Assembly: GCF_002366715.1 (NCBI RefSeq)
Contig: NZ_DFBS01000012.1
Location: forward strand, 152,625-216,624
DNA: 64,000 nt
Origin: Halomonas sp. UBA3074
GTDB lineage: Bacteria > Pseudomonadota > Gammaproteobacteria > Pseudomonadales > Halomonadaceae
Reading direction: 5' to 3'
Both the position numbers and the translations under genes were made by a program. The notes beneath the pieces were generated by a model. That model was not told the origin of the DNA, ran no database searches, and was given only the letters and a program-made list of their open reading frames with translations. Positions 25,111-32,872 of the stretch are shown piece by piece; position 1 is the first letter of the stretch; every line of letters begins with the position of its first letter.

Positions 25111-26115
25111 CTAGCGGCTGAGTTGCTTTGCTGTGTATACCTTGAAGCGGCGATTATCCGCCAAGATATGAAAATCTTGAAAAGCGCGCTGTAAGTGATC
25201 GGGGTAAGGCAGAAACCCGTTCGCCACAATCACCAGGCGCCCGCCGGCGCTTAAATGTTCAGGCGCTTGGCTAATCAAGCGCTGGCTTGGGCCATAGCTG
25301 ATATCGCGCTCTTTGTGGAAGGGGGGATTGCTAATAATCCAGTCAAACTGCTCATCCTCAAGCGCGCTAAAGACATCGCTAACGAGTACTCGCCCCTCGA
25401 GCCCATTCGCGGCTAACGTGCGTTGACAGGCTTCTATCGCAAAGGCACTAATATCCACGGCGGTCACAAGGTGGCCACGCTGGGCCAACCAAGCGCTGAC
25501 AATACCGTCGCCACAGCCCATATCCAGTACTTTGAGCGGTTTTTTCGGCAAGCTATCCTCAATGCTTGCCAACATTAACAGCGTACCTTCATCGACTTTG
25601 CCATGGCCAAAGACACCGGGATGGCTGACCAAGGTTAAACCCAGCGCTTCAATGTTTTGCCAAGCGTTATCACTAGCTGAATCTAACGCAATGGTATGGG
25701 TGGCAAAGAGTGAACAGCGACGCGCGTTGTCGCGCTTGTCCCACGTCATTCCCAGCTCATCCAACATCTTGGGAACGCGCTTGATCCCCCCCTGATGCTC
25801 ACCAACAATCTCTAACCGGGTGCCGCTAGGTAGTTGTTCACATAGCCACTTCAACCACCAGAGACCTAACTGATGAGCTTTTGGCCAAAACAGCACTACT
25901 TCTTTTCCAAATGACTCGCCTGCGGCCAGGTCAAAAGGTGTGTAGGCTTGCTTGCCCTTTGTCTTCCATTCATTTAACACCGCCAAATCACCGCTCACTA
26001 CTCCCGCTGACTGATCAATGAGCCAGCTATCCACAGGCGGGCCTACGACCCACAGCGCTGCGTACTTATCGTTTTGGCGCGCTAGTAATTGACACGCAGG
26101 GGCTTGGGCACTCAT
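25111..26115 (-). CDS. rsmC: 16S rRNA m2G1207 methyltransferase RsmC
   Basis: Two-domain Rossmann methyltransferase of 334 residues: an N-terminal pseudo-domain and a C-terminal catalytic domain with motif LDMGCGDGIVSAWLAQRG and the NPPFHKERD motif that holds the target guanine. It modifies G1207 of 16S rRNA after 30S assembly. The ATG overlaps the cmoM stop by four bases (ATGA), so the two RNA methyltransferases are translated together. Confidence 0.92.
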   Translation of the reverse strand: MSAQAPACQLLARQNDKYAALWVVGPPVDSWLIDQSAGVVSGDLAVLNEWKTKGKQAYTPFDLAAGESFGKEVVLFWPKAHQLGLWWLKWLCEQLPSGTRLEIVGEHQGGIKRVPKMLDELGMTWDKRDNARRCSLFATHTIALDSASDNAWQNIEALGLTLVSHPGVFGHGKVDEGTLLMLASIEDSLPKKPLKVLDMGCGDGIVSAWLAQRGHLVTAVDISAFAIEACQRTLAANGLEGRVLVSDVFSALEDEQFDWIISNPPFHKERDISYGPSQRLISQAPEHLSAGGRLVIVANGFLPYPDHLQRAFQDFHILADNRRFKVYTAKQLSR

Positions 26116-26936
26116 TCAGGGCTCTCCGGTTTCGTTAAGGTGTAAAGTAGGTAACGCCCCAATCGCCAGTGCGGGTCTTGGCGACAGTACTGTTTCTCTA
26201 GCGCCAATAGCGTTTCTTTTTCTAAAGGCGTTGCGGGGGGATGGCGTAAGTAATCTTGGAACACTCGGATGCCAGCCACGGCCTCTATTTTCAGTCCGTT
26301 GACTGCGCTCCACTGAGCAATATCGGCATGGGTAACCGGTGAAATGGGCGTTAAGCGCTGCCGTTTTCCTTTCCCCTCCAAACGATCACTCAACGCCTTT
26401 TCAAGATTGCCTTTGATGGCATTAGAGAAGCGCAGTGCATCGCGATTAAACACCATCAGGCTTAGCTGGCCGCCTGGCGCCAGTAAATCGCTCAAGGTAG
26501 CCAGGGCAGCCTGTGGGTTTCCCAGCCACTCCAACACGGCATGACACGCTATCAACGACCACGGCCCTGGGGCTTGCTGGGGAAGCGCCTGCAAAGGCGC
26601 CTGTAGATAAGTAATAGAGGCGTGAGGAAGCGGTGCTTCATCGCGATGCCATTGCTGGGCGTAACTGAGCATGTCCTCGGAAGGCTCCGCCATGGTCACC
26701 CTGTGCCCATGCTTGGCAAACCACGCCGTTTGTTGGCCCAAGCCACCCCCCACATCGAGCACGTGCTGGTCGCTTAAGCTCAACAACTGGGGCAACAAGT
26801 AGTCGAGCATGACCAACCGAAGCTCTCCCCGGGGAGCCTGATAAAGGGAACGTGAGAACTTATCGGTCAAACCATCGAAATATCGATCGCCAGCCGGGGT
26901 CAGCGCGTAGTTTGCCGTTTCATGGTTAAAGGACAT
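26112..26936 (-). CDS. cmoM: tRNA cmo5U34 methyltransferase CmoM
   Basis: SAM-dependent methyltransferase of 274 residues, formerly called SmtA. It methylates the carboxyl of cmo5U34 to give mcmo5U in some tRNAs. Motif I is LDVGGGLGQQTAWFAKHG, followed by the acidic VTMAEPSEDML segment. The start at 26936 (MSFNHETANYAL) is taken since the only upstream start is a TTG at 26957. CmoA and CmoB, which make its substrate, are at 7242-9013, so the whole pathway after hydroxylation is in this window. Confidence 0.87.
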   Translation of the reverse strand: MSFNHETANYALTPAGDRYFDGLTDKFSRSLYQAPRGELRLVMLDYLLPQLLSLSDQHVLDVGGGLGQQTAWFAKHGHRVTMAEPSEDMLSYAQQWHRDEAPLPHASITYLQAPLQALPQQAPGPWSLIACHAVLEWLGNPQAALATLSDLLAPGGQLSLMVFNRDALRFSNAIKGNLEKALSDRLEGKGKRQRLTPISPVTHADIAQWSAVNGLKIEAVAGIRVFQDYLRHPPATPLEKETLLALEKQYCRQDPHWRLGRYLLYTLTKPESPE

Positions 26937-27217
26937 GCCGCTTTTATCGCTTTGCAAGAAAACGCGCAGTTTACCTGATTCGATCTGCGCAGCCGAATAG
27001 CATTAATACGCCTTCTGCATATAACCAAAAGCTATTAAAGAATAACTATATATGATAAAAACAAATATAGAATTGATTTGCAAAAAGGCGGCAAATCATA
27101 GCTAATTGGCCAAGATATAAGCACTTTTCGCGCTGGAGAGGGGGGGGTAAACAACTACTTGTAAGTCATCACCTACACAAAAATTACTATTCGCATAACT
27201 AATAGGGTGAATATGAC

Positions 27218-28960
27218 ATGACTATTAATAAAACCGCAAACCAAAATGCGACTAGCCAAATAATAAAATCACTGCTCCATAAAGATCATACAATTTCTAT
27301 CTTTTCAAAAGAAGCCGCTTACGCCATTGAGGCGACGGCTATAGCCACCGATTTAGAGAATGGAAAATTAACGTTAGCCATACACTACACAGGCGCCTCT
27401 TTATCTCCCTATTTAAACCAAAATACTATTTGCTTTGATATTGAAACCTTTCACCAGACAACGGGCGAAGAGGAACAAATTTATAATATCGAGCACGTGC
27501 CTGCAAATGTCACTAAAATAAATACGTTTACGTATCATTTAGAGTGCCAGCTTCCCAACTCTCTTTTTGCCTCGGATAACCGCGGCGCTTTACGTGTCCC
27601 TTTTATTCTTGGCATGCAGGCGCGTGTTTATCTTACTGTCTTTCAGCATGAGCTGAGTGTGGAAGGCAAGATACGCAATCTTTCCGTCGGAGGCTGCTTA
27701 GTTTACATCAGCCTTGAAGATAGCATGGCCCTAAGCATTAATCAGACACTGCCCAATGTGGCACTCGAGTTCCCCAACGGGGACACGTTTAGTGCTGAGG
27801 GATGCATACGTCACATGCGGCCTTTTGGAAGCCATGGCTACGCAGCGGTTGGTATTGAATTCATTAACATGCCAGCTACTGTGACAGAAACGCTCTTTCA
27901 TTATGTGTCCGAAACGGAGTTCGAAGCTGCCTTTCGCTCAGGGCTACAAGAGAACGCTTCACGGGCCAAGTCACGCCTTTTCATCGCCGATGCGAAAGAG
28001 AAAAAAATGCAGCAAAAAGCTGAACGGGAGCACACAAAAAATGCCCAGCAATCCCCTCTCCTCCGGGGCGTATTGGAGATAGCCCATCAGCTCCAAGTGA
28101 TCCTCATGTTCATTAAAAATAAAAATGTGTTTCCCGAGGAAAGTTTATACGAATGTGTCGATAGCCTGCTCTACATGATCAATCAAAATCGCAAAGCGCT
28201 GCAGTATGCACTTGCTTTTTTACATAACGAACCCGAATGGGTGCGACATTCAATCCAGGTGGGTAGCCAACTGGCGATGATATTGATAACGCGCGACCCC
28301 CACGCGCCACAAACCCGCGAAGCACTGGCGGGCGCATTGCTGCATACCATGGGCAAACCGTTATTGATTAGCGAGCAGCTTCCGTCACTAAAAGTGCATA
28401 TGTCGCCACAGCAAACAGAAATACTCAAAGGCCATGTCAACGCGCTAACCGCCAAGCTCTCCACCTTAGAATGGCATCCCAGCCCCACCTGTCAGGACAT
28501 TATCGAAAATGCGAACGAGCGTCTTGATGGCAGCGGTTATCCAAACGGTAAAACCAAAGAGCACCTGTCAGAGCGCGTGCGATTAATAAGCGTTCTGAAA
28601 GTAATCAACAAATTGACCTACGAACGAAACAGCCAACAACCGCGGCAACCGCTGGATGCCTATCGCTGGGTAAACGAACAATCGTCTCAATACGAAAAAT
28701 CCATGTTAGTAGAATATATTCAGCACTTTGGCCTTTATCCCATTGGCAGTTTGGCACGCTTCTCTAACGGTTTTTTAGCCTGGATCATGGATGTAGACGC
28801 CAAGGGCATGCCTTGCAAAGTCAACGTGATTAAAAATTTGTCCTTTAAGGATACCTCCATTGATACCGTGCTTGAGAGCGGTGACTTCACCCAAATTGGA
28901 CGGTTAGAGGGGACGGTTAATCCCTCCGATTATGATATTCATTTGGCTAAGCAAGCTTAA
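27218..28960 (+). CDS. PilZ-domain protein with degenerate HD-GYP domain
   Basis: The 580-residue cytoplasmic protein has a YcgR-like N-terminal region (about 1-115). The PilZ domain has the c-di-GMP-binding motifs RGALR (122-126) and NLSVGG (154-159). Then comes a lysine-rich linker near 260-275 and a C-terminal HD-GYP-like region. The HD motif, normally HD, reads LLHTMGK (374-380), and the HHE before the GYP loop is ANE, though LDGSGYPNG (436-444) remains. It should bind c-di-GMP but probably cannot hydrolyse it. The gene is AT-richer than its neighbours and is preceded by a 280-base AT-rich leader containing a run of eight G. Confidence 0.85.
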   Translation: MTINKTANQNATSQIIKSLLHKDHTISIFSKEAAYAIEATAIATDLENGKLTLAIHYTGASLSPYLNQNTICFDIETFHQTTGEEEQIYNIEHVPANVTKINTFTYHLECQLPNSLFASDNRGALRVPFILGMQARVYLTVFQHELSVEGKIRNLSVGGCLVYISLEDSMALSINQTLPNVALEFPNGDTFSAEGCIRHMRPFGSHGYAAVGIEFINMPATVTETLFHYVSETEFEAAFRSGLQENASRAKSRLFIADAKEKKMQQKAEREHTKNAQQSPLLRGVLEIAHQLQVILMFIKNKNVFPEESLYECVDSLLYMINQNRKALQYALAFLHNEPEWVRHSIQVGSQLAMILITRDPHAPQTREALAGALLHTMGKPLLISEQLPSLKVHMSPQQTEILKGHVNALTAKLSTLEWHPSPTCQDIIENANERLDGSGYPNGKTKEHLSERVRLISVLKVINKLTYERNSQQPRQPLDAYRWVNEQSSQYEKSMLVEYIQHFGLYPIGSLARFSNGFLAWIMDVDAKGMPCKVNVIKNLSFKDTSIDTVLESGDFTQIGRLEGTVNPSDYDIHLAKQA

Positions 28961-29000
28961 AGGCGCAGGGCGTATTGATATTGCGTCGTCCTATGCTCAG

Positions 29001-29018
29001 AATGGAAACGTTCCCATT
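29001..29018. promoter_or_regulatory. LacI-family operator 1 (before lacI-type gene)
   Basis: AATGGAAACGTTCCCATT, 20 bases before the regulator ATG, is a dyad with a central CG as expected for LacI-family sites. It matches operator 2 at 30098-30115 in 16 of 18 positions. It most likely serves autoregulation. The core TGGAAACGTTCCCA has the same length and symmetry as the PtxS site of pseudomonads. Confidence 0.75.
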
Positions 29019-29037
29019 TTCCAGTATAGCGATCTGA

Positions 29038-30060
29038 ATGACCCTACCAAGCGCTTCGCGACGTTCCACTATCCTTGAAGTCGCCCGATTAGCGGGCGCT
29101 TCCAAAACCAGCGTTTCGCGCTATTTTGGCGATGAACGTGAGCGGCTGTCGCCTGCCCTTCAGGCTCGGATCGCCCACGCAGCCAGCACGCTAGGCTATC
29201 AGCCCAATCAAATGGCGCGGGGGTTAAAAGGGGGGCGCTCTACCCTCATCGGTATGTTGGTCGCTGATATTCGAAATCCTTTTTCCGTGGCAATAACCCA
29301 CGGCGTCGAGCAAGCATGTCGTCAGTATGGTTATTCACTATTGGTCTGTAATACCGACAACGCCCCTGAACAGGAGCGCCAACATTTAGCGCTACTCGGC
29401 GCGTATCAAGTGGCCGGCCTAGTGGTTAACGCCGCGGGAAGCCCTGAACGCCAGCTCCATTCATTTATCAGCCAAGGCACACCGGTGGTGCTGCTTGACC
29501 GTGAAGTCGGTCATATCGACGCTGACGTCGTTGGCCTCGACAATCATCTGGCTATCGACAGCGCGCTCGATCATCTAGCGGCTCAGGGGTATCTGGCGGT
29601 GCTTTACGTCAGCGAAGCGCCCGGCCAGTCCAGCACTCGTCAGATACGTCTAAGCCGCTTTACCCAGAGCGCCCAACAACGTGCGCTTAGCCATGCAACG
29701 CTACTGCTGAGCACACTTGATGAGACCGACGCCCTTAAGACACTAAGCCAATTTTTAGCCGCACACCCTCAGCACGCCTGTGCTGTGCTATGCGGCAACG
29801 GCACTGCGACCTTGGCCGTCACGCGCTTTTTTCAGACGTTGGGATGGCCACTCGGCGAGGTCGGTTTAATGGGCATCGATGAACTCGACTGGTGCGAATT
29901 AGTCACGCCTGGCATTACCACGCTAGCTCAGCCCACCGATGCCATTGGTAAAGCGGCGATAAGCTGTTTGAGACATAAGATTGCCCCGCTAATCTCGCCT
30001 CAGCCAACCACACTGAGTTTTGCCCCCAGTCTCATCGAGCGCGGTTCCACCCGGCGTTAG
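29038..30060 (+). CDS. LacI-family regulator, PtxS/KdgR-like
   Basis: The 340-residue repressor has an N-terminal HTH (ILEVARLAGASKTSVSRYFG), hinge helix region YQPNQMARGLKGG, and a periplasmic-binding-like sensor domain (from LIGMLVADIRNPFS to the C-terminus). It is encoded directly upstream of a sugar-acid kinase, a hydroxyacid reductase and a phosphatase. Two matching operators, before itself and before the kinase, point to it as their regulator. Similarity to PtxS (2-ketogluconate) is from memory; the inducer could equally be a 2-keto-3-deoxy sugar acid. Confidence 0.88.
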   Translation: MTLPSASRRSTILEVARLAGASKTSVSRYFGDERERLSPALQARIAHAASTLGYQPNQMARGLKGGRSTLIGMLVADIRNPFSVAITHGVEQACRQYGYSLLVCNTDNAPEQERQHLALLGAYQVAGLVVNAAGSPERQLHSFISQGTPVVLLDREVGHIDADVVGLDNHLAIDSALDHLAAQGYLAVLYVSEAPGQSSTRQIRLSRFTQSAQQRALSHATLLLSTLDETDALKTLSQFLAAHPQHACAVLCGNGTATLAVTRFFQTLGWPLGEVGLMGIDELDWCELVTPGITTLAQPTDAIGKAAISCLRHKIAPLISPQPTTLSFAPSLIERGSTRR

Positions 30061-30097
30061 CATTTTATGAACGCCCTAGCTTCATAAAAATGGCAGA

Positions 30098-30115
30098 AAT
30101 GGTATCGTTCCCATT
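30098..30115. promoter_or_regulatory. LacI-family operator 2 (before kinase gene)
   Basis: AATGGTATCGTTCCCATT lies 36 bases before the kinase ATG and matches operator 1 at 29001-29018 except at two positions near the centre. The repeated site in front of both transcription units is direct evidence for a local regulon controlled by the LacI-type protein. Confidence 0.75.
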
Positions 30116-30150
30116 CACCAACGATCAACAACACCAAGAGATCACTGACC

Positions 30151-31128
30151 ATGCCCCACCCCTCGACCCACCCACCCGAAATCCTCACTTTTGGCGAAGC
30201 CATGACGATGTTCGTGGCAGATTCTCCCGGCAAGCTTTGCGACATTGAGCATTTTCAGCGCCGAATTGCCGGTGCAGATACCAATGTGGCCATTGGCCTA
30301 GCGCGGTTAGGGTTTCATGTTGGCTGGTTAAGCCGTGTAGGCAGTGATAGCTTTGGCGACTTTATTCGCCATACCTTGGAAAACGAAGGGCTTGACTGCC
30401 GCCATCTTCAAACGGATACCCAACACCCCACGGGGCTACTGTTCAAAGAGCGTGCTCTGGACGGGGCCGATCCCAAAGTAGAGTATTTCCGGCGCGGCAG
30501 CGCGGCCAGCCACCTCAACGCACAAGACGCTGACGGGGTAGACTTTGCCGCGTTGCGCCATGTTCACGCGACGGGCATTCCACCGGCGCTTTCGGCCACC
30601 GCCCGAGCACTTGCTTACCATGCCCTTGAGCGTGCGCGAGCCAGTGGCGCCAGCATCTCGTTTGACCCTAATTTACGTCCCAGCCTTTGGGCCAGTGAAG
30701 CTGATATGCGTAAAACGCTCAACGCGCTCGCCGCTCTATCGGATTGGGTGCTGCCGGGTCTCTCAGAGGGGCAATTGCTGACTGGGCAAAAGACGCCTTA
30801 CGACATAGCAGGCTATTATTTGGATCAAGGCGCCTCGGCGGTCATCATCAAACTAGGGCCGGAAGGTAGCTATTATCGCGGTCACCTGGACGGGCAAGAT
30901 GCGCACTTTACGGTTGAAGGTTGTCATGTCGCGGAAGTGGTGGATACCGTTGGAGCCGGTGATGGTTTTACCGTTGGTGTGATCAGCGCGCTTCTCGATG
31001 GTTGTACCGCACGTCAGGCGGCTCAGCGTGGCAACCTGGTCGGCGCGCAGGCCATCCAAGTGGTGGGAGATATGGAAGGGCTACCAAACCGCGAGCAGTT
31101 ACAGGCGCTTGAAGCCGGCCAGCCGTGA
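30151..31128 (+). CDS. PfkB-family 2-ketogluconate / 2-keto-3-deoxygluconate kinase
   Basis: Ribokinase-fold kinase of 325 residues: N-terminal FGEAMTMFVADSPG, substrate-binding FRRGSAASHLN, and the catalytic motif DTVGAGDGFTVGV with the base Asp. The stretches ATGIPPALS, SFDPNLRPSLWAS and GDMEGLPNR recall pseudomonad KguK (2-ketogluconate kinase). The facing hexonate operon makes 2-keto-3-deoxygluconate and has no other kinase, so KDG kinase is the metabolic expectation. The sequence does not decide between the two. It lies under LacI operator 2 and is followed by ghrB/kguD-like and phosphatase genes. Confidence 0.82.
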   Translation: MPHPSTHPPEILTFGEAMTMFVADSPGKLCDIEHFQRRIAGADTNVAIGLARLGFHVGWLSRVGSDSFGDFIRHTLENEGLDCRHLQTDTQHPTGLLFKERALDGADPKVEYFRRGSAASHLNAQDADGVDFAALRHVHATGIPPALSATARALAYHALERARASGASISFDPNLRPSLWASEADMRKTLNALAALSDWVLPGLSEGQLLTGQKTPYDIAGYYLDQGASAVIIKLGPEGSYYRGHLDGQDAHFTVEGCHVAEVVDTVGAGDGFTVGVISALLDGCTARQAAQRGNLVGAQAIQVVGDMEGLPNREQLQALEAGQP

Positions 31129-31187
31129 TGAGTGCTTAGTACGCTCTGTGATGCTTTCAATCAGCGTTTTACAACCTGGAGATAACA

Positions 31188-32162
31188 ATGAAAAAACGTC
31201 TAGTGGTTCAAGGAAGACTCAGCGACGCGCAGCTAGCGACGCTTAACGACTTGTTTGATGTGAGCGTGTTACCCAAAACGACAGCGCTAAATGACCCAGA
31301 CAACCACGCCCTGCTGGCGGAAGTGCACGGCATTATCGGTTCCGGCCTGGCAATCACTCCCCAGCTATTGGACGCAGCGCCCAACTTGGAAGTCATCGCG
31401 ACCATCTCGGTGGGCTACGATAACCTTCCCGTCGAAGAGCTGACCAAACGCGGCATCATGCTGTGCAACACGCCTGATGTGCTCACCGAAACCACTGCCG
31501 ATACGGGCTTTACCCTCGTCATGGCGACGGCACGCCGGGTGGTTGAGCTAGCGGAGTGGGTGAAAGCCGGTAAGTGGCAGGCAAGCATTGGCCCCGCCCT
31601 GTTTGGTAGCGATGTACACGGCAAAACCCTAGGCATGATTGGCTTCGGCCGTATCGGCCAGGCCGTTGCCAGGCGGGGTGCTCTGGGGTTCGGTATGAAA
31701 GTGCGCTACTCCAACGCCTCTCCCAAGCCCGCATTGGAACAAGAGCTCGGCGCTGTGCGCTGTGAACTCGATGAACTACTGGCCGCGTCCGATTTTGTCT
31801 GCGTCACCGTACCGCTGACCGCCGACACCGAACGGCTGATCGGCGCCCAACAGTTTGCGCTCATGCAATCTTCTGCCATCTTCATCAACATTGCCCGCGG
31901 CAAGGTGGTCGATGAGAGCGCGTTGATTAACGCCCTCGAAAACGGCGTCATTCAAGCGGCCGGACTCGATGTTTTTGAGCAGGAGCCGCTTCCCGCTTCG
32001 TCTCCCCTGCTTAACATGCCTAATGTGGTGGCACTCCCCCACATCGGCTCCGCCACCCACGAAACCCGCGACGCCATGGCCCAGCGGGCAGTCGATAACG
32101 TCCGTTTGGCACTGCAGGGTAAGAGACCGATCAGTCTGGTTAACGAAGAGGTTAATCAATGA
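31188..32162 (+). CDS. D-2-hydroxyacid dehydrogenase, GhrB/KguD type
   Basis: NAD(P)-dependent reductase of 324 residues. The Rossmann motif is GMIGFGRIGQAVARR, with catalytic Arg in NIARGKVVDE, Glu in DVFEQEPLP and His in LPHIGSATHETR. The family reduces glyoxylate, hydroxypyruvate and 2-ketogluconate (GhrB), or 2-keto-6-phosphogluconate (KguD). Being next to a KguK-like kinase and a PtxS-like regulator favours KguD, which would give 6-phosphogluconate. GGAGA lies seven bases before the ATG. Overlaps the phosphatase gene by four bases. Confidence 0.87.
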   Translation: MKKRLVVQGRLSDAQLATLNDLFDVSVLPKTTALNDPDNHALLAEVHGIIGSGLAITPQLLDAAPNLEVIATISVGYDNLPVEELTKRGIMLCNTPDVLTETTADTGFTLVMATARRVVELAEWVKAGKWQASIGPALFGSDVHGKTLGMIGFGRIGQAVARRGALGFGMKVRYSNASPKPALEQELGAVRCELDELLAASDFVCVTVPLTADTERLIGAQQFALMQSSAIFINIARGKVVDESALINALENGVIQAAGLDVFEQEPLPASSPLLNMPNVVALPHIGSATHETRDAMAQRAVDNVRLALQGKRPISLVNEEVNQ

Positions 32163-32848
32163 GTTCAACCCGCAATGCTCCCACCCACTTCTGTCTTCTG
32201 TTCGACTGCGATGGCACCTTGGTCGATAGCGAGATCCTTCTCGCCGAAGTAATGGGCACTATCCTTCCCGAATTCGGCCTTTCCTTCTCAGCGCAGCAGT
32301 ATATGGAGGAGTTTCGCGGCGTACGCTTCCACACCATCGTCAAAACGCTCGAACAGCGCTTTCAGGCGCTGGCGGAAGGTGATTTTTCGATGCTCGAAGC
32401 GGGTATGCGAACCCGTATGGAAGCACGAATGCGCGCGGAATTAGTGGCTATTGCGGGCATTCCCGATGCACTGGAACAGCTAAGCCGCTACCCAAAAGCC
32501 GTGGTCTCTAACGGGCCTGAACGCAAAATTCGCTGCGCCCTGGAGAGCACCGACCTGGGGCATCACTTTCAAGGTCAATTGTTCAGCGCTTATACCCTCA
32601 ATGTATGGAAGCCAGACCCTGAACTGTACCGTAAAGCAGCGGCCGCCATGGGGTTTGCGCCCCACCACTGTATCGTGATCGATGATGCGGCGGTGGGTGT
32701 AGAAGCCGGCTTGGCGGCAGGCATGCACGTCATCCATCTCAATCACTTCCCCAGCGAGGAGAGCACGCCCGACGGCGCAGTGAGTATTCACCACGCCAAC
32801 GAGCTACCAGCGGTCATCCAACGCCTATCGACCGCCGTTACCGCCTAG
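32159..32848 (+). CDS. HAD-IA phosphatase, YieH-like
   Basis: The 229-residue HAD phosphatase has motif I FDCDGTLVDSE, motif II VVSNGP, motif III in WKPDPELY and motif IV IDDAAVGVEAG. It looks like E. coli YieH, a 6-phosphogluconate phosphatase. Its ATG overlaps the reductase stop (ATGA). In this operon it may relieve overload of phosphorylated sugar acids. Only a short 24-base gap separates its end from the convergent PLP-enzyme gene. Confidence 0.83.
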   Translation: MSSTRNAPTHFCLLFDCDGTLVDSEILLAEVMGTILPEFGLSFSAQQYMEEFRGVRFHTIVKTLEQRFQALAEGDFSMLEAGMRTRMEARMRAELVAIAGIPDALEQLSRYPKAVVSNGPERKIRCALESTDLGHHFQGQLFSAYTLNVWKPDPELYRKAAAAMGFAPHHCIVIDDAAVGVEAGLAAGMHVIHLNHFPSEESTPDGAVSIHHANELPAVIQRLSTAVTA

Positions 32849-32872
32849 CCGCAAAAACGAGCAAAGCGATGA

